Part shown: piece by piece, positions 54,879 through 64,000 of the stretch | How the letters are laid out: each line of letters opens with the position of its first letter | Position numbering within the stretch: the first letter of the stretch is position 1 | Assembly (NCBI RefSeq): GCF_963665055.1 | Contig: NZ_OY762015.1 | Coordinates: forward strand, 124,001-188,000 | DNA from: an uncultured Methanobacterium sp. | GTDB taxonomy: Archaea > Methanobacteriota > Methanobacteria > Methanobacteriales > Methanobacteriaceae | Reading direction: 5' to 3' | DNA length: 64,000 nt | Notes under the pieces: model-generated | Database searches by the model: none | Told to the model about the DNA's origin: nothing | Seen by the model: the letters and a program-made list of their open reading frames with translations, nothing else | Program-made: the position numbers and the translations under genes

Positions 54879-55883
54879 GTGTATCTCACCATATTAACTG
54901 TTGGTAAAATAAATCATGAAATGGAAAAATTAGGTGATGAATTGAATAAAACCGGACCAGAAAAGTATAGCAAGATTCATGAATGGAATCAAAATAAATT
55001 AATTGATAGAAATTGTCCCTTCTGTAACTCCAGTGGGGAATTTTCATTCACCCGCCCGGATAACTTGAAGATTAAATACTGTAATGTTTGTGGTAGCTTT
55101 TTTGTGTCTCCATCACCCAGCGAAAATGAACTCAACACTTTTTATAACACTTACTTTTCTGAATATCGCCGGGTTGAGTTAAATGAGTACTGGGCAAATC
55201 GAATGTTATCAGTTCATCCTTATTCTGACATCCGAGTACGTGAAATAACTTCTATTATTGACTTAAAAGGAAAAACAGTCCTGGATGTTGGATGTGGTTA
55301 TGGGCAGAATTTAATTAATTTCCAAAAATTAGGTGCAACAGTTAACGGCATAGATCTCGATGAGGAATCCATTAAATTCATAAAAAATGAATTAAATATC
55401 GAAAATACCAAAAATTGTGATTTAAAAAGTGTTGATGGGACTTATGATATAATATTATTGAATGACTTTATTGAACACCCATTAAATCCACTTGATGAAC
55501 TTATCAAAGCAGAACAATTACTAAATAAAAATGGAATATTGACTATCTGGACTCCTAACGCACATTTTGCTTTTGAAGAGACCAATCCAGTAATTTTTAA
55601 CGTTGACCTAGAACATATGCAGTATTTATCTTTTAAAACATGCACATACCTTTCTGAGATATTAAAATTGGACATAATACACCTTGAAAGTTTAGGATTT
55701 CCTGGTTTTAAAGGGTTTAATGAAATTAAATTGTCAAAAATTGACGATTTGAAGACAAAAGTGATTAAAGTTATAAACACCCATGAAAAATTGTATAATT
55801 TCTATAATTCTGTGCATGGTTTTAATTCAAAAGATATCAGGGATGGAAGATACCATTTATTCTGTATTTTACAAAAACGTTAA
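54879..55883 (+). CDS. SAM-dependent methyltransferase with zinc-ribbon
   Basis: This protein has about 334 residues. An N-terminal zinc-ribbon-like pair (CPFCNSSG and CNVCGSFF, about 47-72) precedes a class I methyltransferase core with the SAM motif VLDVGCGYGQNL (about 130-141), VNGIDLDEES (motif II) and a motif like DIILLNDFIEH. This arrangement is common in polysaccharide-cluster methyltransferases that act on sugars. The start is uncertain: GTG at 54879 lies within a GAAGGTGTG context, and ATG at 54921 is an alternative. The sugar or glycan acceptor is unknown. Confidence 0.82.
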   Translation: MYLTILTVGKINHEMEKLGDELNKTGPEKYSKIHEWNQNKLIDRNCPFCNSSGEFSFTRPDNLKIKYCNVCGSFFVSPSPSENELNTFYNTYFSEYRRVELNEYWANRMLSVHPYSDIRVREITSIIDLKGKTVLDVGCGYGQNLINFQKLGATVNGIDLDEESIKFIKNELNIENTKNCDLKSVDGTYDIILLNDFIEHPLNPLDELIKAEQLLNKNGILTIWTPNAHFAFEETNPVIFNVDLEHMQYLSFKTCTYLSEILKLDIIHLESLGFPGFKGFNEIKLSKIDDLKTKVIKVINTHEKLYNFYNSVHGFNSKDIRDGRYHLFCILQKR

Positions 55884-56193
55884 CATTCATATGTGATTTG
55901 TTTATCCTGACATATTGGATTGTATAATTTTAAAAAAACCACCTATATGTGAATTAAAAAGATCTTTATTGATAATTTCTCAAAAAAAAGAGATTAAATA
56001 ATTGTTTTTCCGAAAAATTTATTATATTAAAATTTAAACATACTATTGTTAAAAATAAGAGTATGTTGTCTTTTAAACCTTATAAAAATCATTAAAAAGA
56101 TTTTTCTAAAAAAAATAAACCTCATCATTGAAAAAATCAACTTTAGCCCTGGTTATACATGATTTTGTTTAACTAAATAAGCCCGGTGAAAAA
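55884..56193. other. AT-rich spacer
   Basis: This 310-base gap has no supported gene. It contains TATA-like DNA and a GGTGA ribosome-binding site for the following gene. Confidence 0.5.
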
Positions 56194-57645
56194 TTGAATG
56201 AATACAAACTTTTTGTGCATAGAATTGGATTAATGGGGTTAACCAACATATTACTGGCTTTAAGTTCTTTAATTTTTCTCCCGGTTATGACCAAAAGTTT
56301 TTCAACCGCAGATTACGGTATATGGGTGCAGATAAACACTACAATTGCACTGGTGGTCAGTGCATCTAACTTAGGATTGCCATATACGATGCTAAGGTTT
56401 TTATCAGCAGAAAAAGACAAAACAGTGATACAGGAACGCTTTTATTCCATTACTGCTGTGTTAATTTTTTCAGCCAGCATAATATCATTAATTTTACTGA
56501 TATTTTCCAGTACTATTTCCAGTTACCTTTTCAACAATAACAGTAACATAGCCCTTTTACTGATACCCTTAACATTTTTTTCCTGTTTGAATGGTTTACT
56601 GATAAATTACTTCCGAACATTCCAGCAGATGAAAAAATATTCAATATTTTTGATATTGCAAACTTATTTAGCGGTTTTTATTGTTTCATATTTAGCTCTG
56701 AATGGATTCGATATTTACATTGCCTCTACTGGACTGTTAATTTCAAATTTGATAATTTTTATCATAATCTCAATTTTAATAATCAAAGATATTGGTTTAA
56801 AGATTCCTAAATTCAGTAATATACGGGAATATCTTTCATTTGGAATTCCAACAGTCCCTGCAAACTTATCTTATTGGATACTGGATTCAAGTGATCGTTA
56901 CTTGATCGGTATACTCATGGGTACATTATTTGTTGGTTATTATTCCCCTGGATATACCCTGGGATACATAATCGTCATGATAATGGCACCATTTTCACTT
57001 TTACTACCTTCAATTCTCCCCAAGTACTATGAAGAAAAAAACGAAAAACAGATGCATATTTACCTGGACTATTCTTTAAAATTTTTCCTATTATTTGCAA
57101 TACCCTCGGTATTTGGTTTATCAATGCTTTCAAAACCTCTTTTATTAATATTAACAACACCAGAAATTGCTTTAAATGGTTATTTAGTAACACCATTTAT
57201 TGCACTGAGTTTCCTTTTATATGGATTCCATGCAATTATCAGTAATGTGCTTGTTTTAGAAAAAAAGACCAAAATATTTGGCTTGATCTGGATAACTGCT
57301 GCCCTCTTAAACTTAGGGCTTAATATATTTCTTATTCCATACATTGGAATATTAGGAGCAGCCATATCCACCCTGATTGCATATTTCATTGCCACGCTAA
57401 TTACACTGGTGTATACAACTAAATCTTTCAAATTTAATTTTAACCCTAAGTTTATATTAAAAAGCACTCTTGCTTCCATTATAATGTCGTTGATAATAGT
57501 TATCATTAATCCCCAGGGGATTATAATGATTATATTTACAACTTTAATATGTTCTGCAGTTTATTTCTTATTATTAAGAATTTCAGGGGGAATAAAAGAA
57601 GAAGAAATTAAATTATTAAAAAGTATCATGTTAAATTCCAATTAA
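56194..57645 (+). CDS. Wzx-like polysaccharide flippase (MATE/MOP superfamily)
   Basis: This 483-residue protein has about 12-14 membrane helices and the typical start LMGLTNILLALSSLIFLPVMTKSF, with SFGIPTVPANLSYWILDSSDRYLIG in the middle. Such proteins flip lipid-linked oligosaccharides across the membrane. It starts at TTG (56194) with GGTGA 5-6 bases upstream. Its place among glycosyltransferases supports glycan export. Confidence 0.9.
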   Translation: MNEYKLFVHRIGLMGLTNILLALSSLIFLPVMTKSFSTADYGIWVQINTTIALVVSASNLGLPYTMLRFLSAEKDKTVIQERFYSITAVLIFSASIISLILLIFSSTISSYLFNNNSNIALLLIPLTFFSCLNGLLINYFRTFQQMKKYSIFLILQTYLAVFIVSYLALNGFDIYIASTGLLISNLIIFIIISILIIKDIGLKIPKFSNIREYLSFGIPTVPANLSYWILDSSDRYLIGILMGTLFVGYYSPGYTLGYIIVMIMAPFSLLLPSILPKYYEEKNEKQMHIYLDYSLKFFLLFAIPSVFGLSMLSKPLLLILTTPEIALNGYLVTPFIALSFLLYGFHAIISNVLVLEKKTKIFGLIWITAALLNLGLNIFLIPYIGILGAAISTLIAYFIATLITLVYTTKSFKFNFNPKFILKSTLASIIMSLIIVIINPQGIIMIIFTTLICSAVYFLLLRISGGIKEEEIKLLKSIMLNSN

Positions 57646-57756
57646 ATTCTTTCTGGAAACATTTTATAGTCACAAAAAACGAAATACTAAAAAGTAGAAT
57701 ATGCTCACTAACAGGATAAAAGCCAAGTTAGCCTATTTTTTAAAAGGTTAACCCTT

Positions 57757-57830
57757 TACTGAGTTAAACCCCTTAATATAAACTCCATATTAAATTATAC
57801 CCATTATTAAGTTATACTCCTTATTTCAAA
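57757..57830. repeat. Degenerate TTAAACCCC/TTATACTCC repeats
   Basis: Loose repeats of about 17-20 bases lie between two converging genes, similar in style to those at 54701. Confidence 0.4.
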
Positions 57831-58993
57831 TTAACAACATAATTAACAGCATTTACAAAGCCTTCAACAGTTTTATCCGTATTATTAACTTCTTTTATGC
57901 ATTTTTTAGAGTTTTCACCCATTTTTTCCAGTTTTTCTGGATTTTCAAATATTTTCCTAAAAACTGATTCAATGGCCTCACTACTTTCTTCGGGAATTAC
58001 ATATCCATTATAGTCATCTTTAATGAGGTCGCATGAAGCACCGTTTGCAGGGGTTGATATAACCGCAAGGCCCGAAGCCATTGCTTCACTCATAACAATT
58101 GAAAAACGATCCAATGAACTGGGAACAATGAACAAATCAGCAATAGCATAAAATTTAGGCAGTTCAAGGGGGTCTATGTGGCCCATGAAATATACGTTAT
58201 CTGTTTCTTGTATTTTGGCAGTAATTTCATCATTCAATGGTCCCCCGCCACCAATTAATATTAACCCCACATTTTTAGGATTGAATTTTCCAAAAGCATC
58301 AATGAGGTAAGTTATTCCTTTCCCATAAACAAAAGATCCCACAAAAATAATGTTGTATTCTGTTTCTATCTGGAAATGTTCCTTAAGAGCCTCCTTTTGG
58401 GATTGGATCCTGTCATTTTCAGACATGAAAAAGTTGATATCACCCACGTTTATGGCTATGGAAATCTTTTCAGGGGAAATACCAAAGGATTCAATGTACT
58501 CCTTAGCACGCGTTCCGTAAACAATGAACCCATCAGTTTTTTTGATTAAAAAACTCATTATAGGTGTTGATAATCGTCTGAAGAGGTTGTATTCGTTTTT
58601 ATGCAGAGTATTTCCTGACCACAGGATTACCGGTATTTTTTTGATTTTACATAAAACCAGAGCAAGCTGGGTGGTGAATGTATTGTAACCACCTATAATT
58701 ACAGCATCATATCCCTTATCCAATTCTTTAACTATGGAAAAGTTCACATCGTATTCCATCTTCTTTTGAAAACTGATGGTTTTTCCCTTCAAGAATTTGT
58801 GTTTAAAGTTATACTGGGATTTTAAGTCCCAGTTTCTCATCTTATCTTTAATTTTAGGTTTATCCCCTTCAAATTCCATGTGAGTAAAATAGACTGTTAA
58901 ATCAAAAATATGGGATAATTTTTCAAAAACAGGGATTCTGTAAGGAGAAGGGTAATTGGTAATTATTGCAACTTTCAGTTTCTCTTGTATCAT
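57821..58993 (-). CDS. GT4-family glycosyltransferase
   Basis: This 390-residue GT-B enzyme starts LKVAIITNYPSPYRIPVFEKL, a typical GT4 acceptor-domain opening. The donor domain shows FVGSFVYGKGITYLIDAF, LILIGGGGPLNDEI and PSSLDRFSIVMSEAMASGLAVIST. It is soluble or peripherally membrane-bound. It is on the reverse strand, converging with the flippase gene. Confidence 0.9.
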   Translation of the reverse strand: MIQEKLKVAIITNYPSPYRIPVFEKLSHIFDLTVYFTHMEFEGDKPKIKDKMRNWDLKSQYNFKHKFLKGKTISFQKKMEYDVNFSIVKELDKGYDAVIIGGYNTFTTQLALVLCKIKKIPVILWSGNTLHKNEYNLFRRLSTPIMSFLIKKTDGFIVYGTRAKEYIESFGISPEKISIAINVGDINFFMSENDRIQSQKEALKEHFQIETEYNIIFVGSFVYGKGITYLIDAFGKFNPKNVGLILIGGGGPLNDEITAKIQETDNVYFMGHIDPLELPKFYAIADLFIVPSSLDRFSIVMSEAMASGLAVISTPANGASCDLIKDDYNGYVIPEESSEAIESVFRKIFENPEKLEKMGENSKKCIKEVNNTDKTVEGFVNAVNYVVNLK

Positions 58994-59050
58994 TCTAAAT
59001 CGCCTAACGAATTTAACACTCTTAAATTGTTATATTTAACCTTCTTTATT

Positions 59051-59175
59051 CAACAGAAACTCTATTGAACCAGACTTAACCAGGACCCTAATCAACAAAA
59101 ACTCCATTGAACAAGACTTAACCAGGACCCTAATCAACAGAAACTCTATTGAACAGAATTTAACCGGGTTCTATT
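59051..59175. repeat. Three 42-base tandem repeats
   Basis: Units begin at 59051, 59093 and 59135, of the form CAACAGAAACTCTATTGAAC followed by a GACTTAACCAGGACCCTAAT half. The first two are downstream of the polytopic membrane protein gene, and the third runs into its last codons, so the array probably grew from the gene end. Confidence 0.8.
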
Positions 59176-61671
59176 CAACATAATACAGCAATTTCCACTA
59201 TCATAAATTTTAATATAGTATTTACCATAATAGGTGCTGTTGATCTTTTTTATGTTGTGTTTCCAGACGAATACGCCCTGATCAACATTTCTATTTCTTA
59301 AATAGATGTAACCCGTGACTACATCTGAATTACTAAGACTCACTTCATCAACTGAACCAAAAGGTTGATTTCCCTGGCTGTACATAATATAAGCACCAGC
59401 ATGATCCGTCCTTATTTTCGATTTACTGTATCTATACTGACCTAACCATTCTGCACCTGCAGATTCTCCATCAGTAATGTATGATTCATAATAGGATTCC
59501 ACATTTGAGTTTGATAAAACTGACCTGTTTTCTCCCAGTAAGTTGTAAGTGAATCCACTTACACATAGGAAATAAGGTACCAGAATCAGCAGTAAGATAT
59601 AAAATCCTCTGTTTGGTGAAGAATTCTTAATTGAGAGTATATTACGAACACTTTTTCCAATACTTTTAAGATCCCAACCCTTACCCAAAGGATTCAAACT
59701 TTTAAGATCCCAACCCTTACCCAAAGGATTCAAACTTTTAAGATCCCAACCCTTACCCAAAGGATTCAAACTTTTAAGATCCCAACCCTTACCCAAAGGA
59801 TTCAAACTTTTAAGATCCCAACCCTTTCTGAAAGGATCCGTACCCTTAATACCCTGGACATTTTCCTGATTTTTAAGTCTCCCCAGGAAATCTGCAAGGA
59901 TAACTCCACCTAAAATAAAAAACAGGGATAAGAAAGTGGATGTTAACAGGTACAAACGATCCATGCTGTAACCTTTAGCAATGTGGGGGAGAATAACCAT
60001 GGATAATAAAAGGATACTTGATATGAATGCCATGATGAAAAATTCAAAATCAATATTACGTTTGAATAAATTTTTTCCAGGATATCTGGTGAATATGATC
60101 TTTTTTCTGTGAACTAAAACAGCCAGAATACCAAGTCCGATGAATCCCAGGAGTAACCAGGTGAAAACAAATTCTATCTGTGCCGAAATTGCTTTATCCA
60201 GTATACCCTGCCCAACAAGAGCCTGTACCTGTGTTCCCCTGCTTTCGGATATGAAAAAATTGATGAATAAATCAGTCAGAGTGGTTTTGAAAAAACTAAC
60301 TCCGGATCCAAATGCCTTCTGAGTAATCTGAGCGTACCATAAGAACATGATGGAAAAAAATAAAATTACCATATTAAGGGTGGTGATCCTTTCAACCGGG
60401 TGATCCTTTGATTTTTGGTGTGCGCCTTTTGGTAAGTATTTGGTTAATCCACTGGGCAAATATCTGCCCAAATTCACCGGTAAATATCTACTCAAACTCG
60501 CAGGTAAATATTTGCTTAAATTGATTGAATCAGTGGATAAGTAAGTAACCAGAAGGCTTAGAAAGAGAATAATAAAGAAGATGTAAGAGGTGGAGTAATG
60601 GGATAAGACACAGGATATGAGGAATACAATGAAAAGAAGTCTTTTTTTGGGTAAGGAAATTTTATCATTGAAGAAAACCATTACTGCCAGCATAACGAAT
60701 AAAATGGCCAGGTTGGTCCGGGGGTTGGATTCTGCAGTGAAAAAACTCAACTGTGACATGAAGAAAAATGCTGCCAGGAATGAGTAATCCTTTTTAACAT
60801 ATTTATTTGAGATCAAATAGATTAATACCGGCGAAATAGAGAATAAAATAACGAATAAAAATTTAAATAACATTTCAGGAGCAATGTTCAGTATTTTCTG
60901 GTAGATGGCTGGTAACAAGGAGATGGTGATACAGGCATCAACTACTGTGGGGTTATCGCTGATCTTCCAGTAATTATTAATCAAAGTGTTTTGGAAAAGG
61001 TTGTACTCTAAGTGTATATCTGAACCCATGATGTGATGGGAACGTAAGCTCATTATGAGAAGGATTGAAAGTCCTATAAAAAATATTACCATGGGATAAA
61101 GTCTTTTAGGGAATTTATCCCGGAATAATATGATTAATGATACGAAGATCGCAATTGCTAAGAATAAAATCATCAATAGGATATTGTTACCTGTTTTTTC
61201 AAGTAAATAAACTCCCACAATACTAATTAACACTAAATAAAAACTGGATGTGATTATTGCCAATTCCAAGGTGTTAAAGGATAAACTGGGAATTCTGTAA
61301 GAACTATCCTTATGGCAGAAATAATTAGCCAGCGCTAGAGCTATTAAAATTGAATTAAAAAAGATCAACAACACATCAAGTGATAAAGCATTGGTATGTC
61401 CTGCAAAAAGGATTATGCTGTTAATTAATAGTCCCACCATGGTCACAAATGATAAACTTATTCCCCATGAGAGAACTATTTTTTCAGTTAAATTTAACCG
61501 GTCCAGATGGAGTAAATTAACTATTAACATTCCGGGTAAAACTGTCAGGAATATGAATCCGAAAATTTCCCTTAAGCCCGGTACATTGAAATATACCAAT
61601 ATATCGGTACAGAATATGAATAGTAAAATGACTGTTAAGAAATATTTACTGTTTAATCTTTTATTCAACAT
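59146..61671 (-). CDS. Large polytopic membrane protein, DUF2206-like
   Basis: This 841-residue protein has about 16 or more membrane helices, starting with YFLTVILLFIFCTDILVYF and LREIFGFIFLTVLPGMLIVN. It resembles archaeal DUF2206/DUF1616 membrane proteins found in surface-glycan loci; the catalytic role is not established, though GT-C-like glycosyl transfer or polymerisation would fit. Two in-frame repeat tracts interrupt the soluble loops: four 8-residue units (LSKYLPAS type, near residues 390-420) and five 12-residue units (KSLNPLGKGWDL) at the DNA repeat 59663-59842. The C-terminal domain is external, with a paired CC (NCCIML). The start overlaps the end of the upstream glycosyltransferase gene by 11 bases. 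Confidence 0.75.
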   Translation of the reverse strand: MLNKRLNSKYFLTVILLFIFCTDILVYFNVPGLREIFGFIFLTVLPGMLIVNLLHLDRLNLTEKIVLSWGISLSFVTMVGLLINSIILFAGHTNALSLDVLLIFFNSILIALALANYFCHKDSSYRIPSLSFNTLELAIITSSFYLVLISIVGVYLLEKTGNNILLMILFLAIAIFVSLIILFRDKFPKRLYPMVIFFIGLSILLIMSLRSHHIMGSDIHLEYNLFQNTLINNYWKISDNPTVVDACITISLLPAIYQKILNIAPEMLFKFLFVILFSISPVLIYLISNKYVKKDYSFLAAFFFMSQLSFFTAESNPRTNLAILFVMLAVMVFFNDKISLPKKRLLFIVFLISCVLSHYSTSYIFFIILFLSLLVTYLSTDSINLSKYLPASLSRYLPVNLGRYLPSGLTKYLPKGAHQKSKDHPVERITTLNMVILFFSIMFLWYAQITQKAFGSGVSFFKTTLTDLFINFFISESRGTQVQALVGQGILDKAISAQIEFVFTWLLLGFIGLGILAVLVHRKKIIFTRYPGKNLFKRNIDFEFFIMAFISSILLLSMVILPHIAKGYSMDRLYLLTSTFLSLFFILGGVILADFLGRLKNQENVQGIKGTDPFRKGWDLKSLNPLGKGWDLKSLNPLGKGWDLKSLNPLGKGWDLKSLNPLGKGWDLKSIGKSVRNILSIKNSSPNRGFYILLLILVPYFLCVSGFTYNLLGENRSVLSNSNVESYYESYITDGESAGAEWLGQYRYSKSKIRTDHAGAYIMYSQGNQPFGSVDEVSLSNSDVVTGYIYLRNRNVDQGVFVWKHNIKKINSTYYGKYYIKIYDSGNCCIMLNRTRLNSVQ
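59663..59842. repeat. Five 36-base in-frame tandem repeats
   Basis: Units start at 59663, 59699, 59735, 59771 and 59807; the first four are virtually identical, and the fifth is diverged. They encode KSLNPLGKGWDL units. They are coding and uninterrupted by unique spacers, so this is not a CRISPR array. Confidence 0.9.
60425..60530. repeat. Four 24-base coding repeats
   Basis: The coding strand reads four 8-residue units of the form L-S-(K/R)-Y-L-P-x-x in the membrane protein, in a loop between helices. The DNA copies have drifted. Confidence 0.65.
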
Positions 61672-62806
61672 TAGGTAACCTTTTTTTAATAGAATTTATC
61701 ATTTTTCGTGACCAATCAAACATGAACACATCTTTACGTTGATTGCATAACTTTACAACCTTTTCATGTGCTTCTGTATTCTGGAAAAATTCCAGAATTT
61801 TCAATTCCAGTTCCGGACTTCCAACTTCAAAGAGTAGTTCTTTATATATAAGAACTTCAGGTATGCCCCCTTTATCAGAACCGAAAACTGGGGTTTGGAC
61901 AAAAAGTGCCTCAAAGATCACAATCCCAAATGCTTCAGACAGGGAGGGTACAATCATTAAATCGAATCCTCTGATATAAGGAAAAGGATTTTCTTGATAC
62001 CCTGTAAAGATTACACTATCTTCCAGGTTCAAATCCGCAGTTAGTTCAATGAATCTTTCCTTATCCAGCCCTTCACCCACCAGGACCAGAGTTGCATCTG
62101 GTAAAACTTTTTTAACATTACTAAATGCTTTGATTAAATGGGAAACTCCTTTAGCCGCATACATTGCTCCCACATATCCAATCACATTTTTATCAGAATG
62201 TCTAACGATTTTGTAATCGGAAGTTAGGCTGGATAGCCTTGGTGTAATTCCATTATATATAACATCGATTTTGTCATCTTTTTCATAATTCACTCTCTTC
62301 AGGATATCATCACGGTTCTTTTTAGAAAGGAAAATTACATAATCTGATCTTTTCACTGCAATTTTTTCTATTAAATTGAGAAATTTAATAGTTAAAGTGA
62401 GTGCAATATTCCCTTTCCTGTGATCTGCTTTCAGATTTGAAACTGAATCTGCCCGGAAGCAAGTTATTAACCTGGTTTTACCGTTGAATAATTTAAATAT
62501 GACCCCCATTAAGGATTCTAAAGGGGAAAATACAATAATGAAATCTATGTTGACTTTTTTATTGATAAATAACATTGTGGGAATGGTCTGGATGAAAAAT
62601 GGTAAAAAATGGGGTGTTATATTTATTCCACGCACCCCATAATGAGTTAAGGATTCATGTTTAAGATTTGAAAATCCCCGGGGGGATATGTGGTGCACAT
62701 ACCATCCTTCTTCCAGGAATCCATTGATTAGGGTCATGTACCTGTCATAAGCACCACCCATACAGTTGTTTTCCTGATTTGTGATCTGTAAAGTTAAAAC
62801 ATTCAT
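61661..62806 (-). CDS. GT4-family glycosyltransferase
   Basis: This 381-residue GT-B enzyme opens MNVLTLQITNQENNCMGGAYDRYM. The donor domain has VIGYVGAMYAAKGVSHLIKAF, LVLVGEGLDKERFIEL and PSLSEAFGIVIFEALFVQTPVFGSD. It overlaps the upstream glycosyltransferase by four bases (ATGA) and the downstream membrane-protein gene by 11, so three genes form one coupled reverse-strand operon. Confidence 0.9.
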   Translation of the reverse strand: MNVLTLQITNQENNCMGGAYDRYMTLINGFLEEGWYVHHISPRGFSNLKHESLTHYGVRGINITPHFLPFFIQTIPTMLFINKKVNIDFIIVFSPLESLMGVIFKLFNGKTRLITCFRADSVSNLKADHRKGNIALTLTIKFLNLIEKIAVKRSDYVIFLSKKNRDDILKRVNYEKDDKIDVIYNGITPRLSSLTSDYKIVRHSDKNVIGYVGAMYAAKGVSHLIKAFSNVKKVLPDATLVLVGEGLDKERFIELTADLNLEDSVIFTGYQENPFPYIRGFDLMIVPSLSEAFGIVIFEALFVQTPVFGSDKGGIPEVLIYKELLFEVGSPELELKILEFFQNTEAHEKVVKLCNQRKDVFMFDWSRKMINSIKKRLPNVE

Positions 62807-64000
62807 AAAATCGAGATCTCTTTATATAATTCTTCAATTTCAAGGGATAAACATTGCCAGTTGAACCTTTCTTTAACCAATTTCTGGCCATTTTTACTAA
62901 ATTTATGGCTTAATTTATCATCAGATAAAATTTTAAGGATACATTGAGCTAAACCATTATGTGCTAAACTCTCATCTTGAGCTAAATTCTCATCACACAC
63001 TAAATTCCCATCACGCACCAAATTCTTATCCTGAGCTAAATTTTCAGCACTAGCAATCAAACCAACATCTTCTATCCAGTCCAGTTTATCTCCTCTATCT
63101 GTGGTTACAATTGGAGTGCCACAGGCACAGGCTTCCAGGAAGGTTATTGGAAATCCAGAGAATGTGGGGGTTACAAAAACATCGGCATCCACATATGCTT
63201 CCAGTTTTTCCTGGTTGTAAAGAGGACCTTCCAATATGATTTTATCCATATTCCGGGTTAATTCCAGAAGATAATCACCAAACCCATCATCTGGACCCGC
63301 AATAACCAGCCAGGTCTCGGGATAACCATCCAGTATTTGGGGAAATACTTTAATCAGGTCATCGATCCCCTTGGTCTGGTTCAATCTTCCCAGGTACAGT
63401 ACGATCTTTTCATCTTCACCTATTTTATGTTTTTTTCTAAATTTACCCCTGCAGGGTAAGTTTTTAAATTTTTCCAAGTTGATTCCATTTGGAATCAACC
63501 TTATTTTATCTATAGGAACTCCCAGTAGATTATACTCAGTAAGTTCGGTTTCATTTAGAGCAATAACACATGAAGCATCATTTAAAATATCATATCCCCA
63601 TATTCTGTCGAATATTTTCTTTAGAAATGTTTTCTGTGTATGTTGCATAACTGATCCATGGGCCTGGATCAGGTAGGGAATACCGTGTTTTTTAGCATAC
63701 CTGTGAACAATAACCGCTAAAAATGTTCGGTGTTCATGAATATGGATTACATCAAAGTTTTTAATTTCTCTCCGCGGTATTCCCCCCAGATTATAAGGAT
63801 TTGCAATGTTGAATTTGGATTGTAATTTTTTAAACATGTTTTTAAAATAATATGTTTTGATTCCATCAATATTTTGAGGATTGTGGTTATCTCCTTTTAT
63901 TTCAGGGCAACTATCAGTGGTGTAAACTGTGAGTTGATGTCCCCTGGAAACAAGTTCCACTGACAACTCATAAACAACCACCACCACACCTCCCCAATCC
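62803..64000 (-). CDS. GT4-family glycosyltransferase, N-terminus beyond window
   Basis: At least 398 residues are visible, opening in mid-domain with DWGGVVVVVYELSVELVSRGH, the usual GT4 pattern that follows about 10-20 N-terminal residues, so the true start lies outside the window. The donor domain has VLYLGRLNQTKGIDDLIKVFP, LVIAGPDDGFGDY and TFSGFPITFLEACACGTPIVTTD. A low-complexity insertion (SAENLAQDKNLVRDGNLVCD onward) of about six 6-residue units lies near the C-terminus. Confidence 0.88.
   Translation of the reverse strand, partial: DWGGVVVVVYELSVELVSRGHQLTVYTTDSCPEIKGDNHNPQNIDGIKTYYFKNMFKKLQSKFNIANPYNLGGIPRREIKNFDVIHIHEHRTFLAVIVHRYAKKHGIPYLIQAHGSVMQHTQKTFLKKIFDRIWGYDILNDASCVIALNETELTEYNLLGVPIDKIRLIPNGINLEKFKNLPCRGKFRKKHKIGEDEKIVLYLGRLNQTKGIDDLIKVFPQILDGYPETWLVIAGPDDGFGDYLLELTRNMDKIILEGPLYNQEKLEAYVDADVFVTPTFSGFPITFLEACACGTPIVTTDRGDKLDWIEDVGLIASAENLAQDKNLVRDGNLVCDENLAQDESLAHNGLAQCILKILSDDKLSHKFSKNGQKLVKERFNWQCLSLEIEELYKEISIL
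62955..63055. repeat. About five 18-base coding repeats
   Basis: Units like GAGCTAAATTCTCATCAC are repeated in frame within the last glycosyltransferase, encoding six-residue units N-L-(A/V)-x-D-(E/G/K). They lie between the core donor domain and the C-terminal helix. Confidence 0.7.

Noticed and set aside
59663..59842. Regular 36-base repeats suggesting a CRISPR array
   Set aside because: There are no unique spacers between units, and the array is an open, in-frame part of a membrane-protein gene.

Overview
The window is a stretch of a hydrogenotrophic methanogen genome of the order Methanobacteriales, most like a mesophilic Methanobacterium. The evidence is an [Fe]-hydrogenase gene (hmd) with almost its whole cofactor pathway (hcgA-hcgG), an mcrD homologue, an archaeal nicotianamine synthase, AT-rich intergenic DNA with archaeal TATA boxes, GGTGAT/GGAGGTG ribosome-binding sites, and large surface proteins built of DUF3344, PKD and CARDB modules. 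No tRNA, rRNA, CRISPR array or intact insertion sequence was seen.

Layout. (1) 1-8.8 kb: an ArsR-type regulator, a bacterial-type Lon protease, two TPR proteins, a membrane-anchored metallophosphoesterase, a small HTH-like protein and hcgG. (2) 8.9-13.6 kb, reverse strand: an Hmd paralogue (HmdII) downstream of a cluster encoding an MvhD-like subunit, an FdhB/FrhB-like flavoprotein, a shortened FdhA-like molybdopterin protein without a visible catalytic Cys/Sec, and a small unknown protein. (3) 14-21.4 kb: an orphan mcrD-like gene behind a strongly structured leader, then hmd and hcgA-B-C-D-E-F. (4) 21.5-29.5 kb: a metal-handling block with a CbiMNQO-type nickel/cobalt importer, a GNAT acetyltransferase, a nicotianamine synthase, NikR, a radical SAM protein and an MFS exporter. 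Three reverse-strand genes of this block (cbiM, the GNAT gene and the MFS gene) carry the same spaced inverted repeat, TTAC-N24/25-GTAA, just upstream. (5) 29.7-32.2 kb: a decaying region with a hypothetical gene, strong RNA-like inverted repeats and a CPBP-protease pseudogene. (6) 32.6-64 kb: a cell-envelope region with nucleotide-sugar enzymes, two very large surface proteins (4018 and about 1589 residues), four GT4-type glycosyltransferases, a methyltransferase, a Wzx-like flippase and an 841-residue polytopic membrane protein.

How the parts may work together. Regions 2-4 read as a nickel-economy island. Hmd is the nickel-free hydrogenase that methanogens use when nickel-dependent F420-reducing hydrogenase is limiting, and it lies beside a nickel/cobalt importer, the nickel regulator and a metal-chelator synthase with an adjacent exporter candidate. 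Region 6 would make and decorate surface glycans. Its largest protein carries a full CobN-like (cobaltochelatase / Mg-chelatase H) domain predicted to lie outside the cell, and it appears to be a fusion of two formerly separate exported proteins.

All assignments are by reading the sequence. No database search or structure prediction was run.
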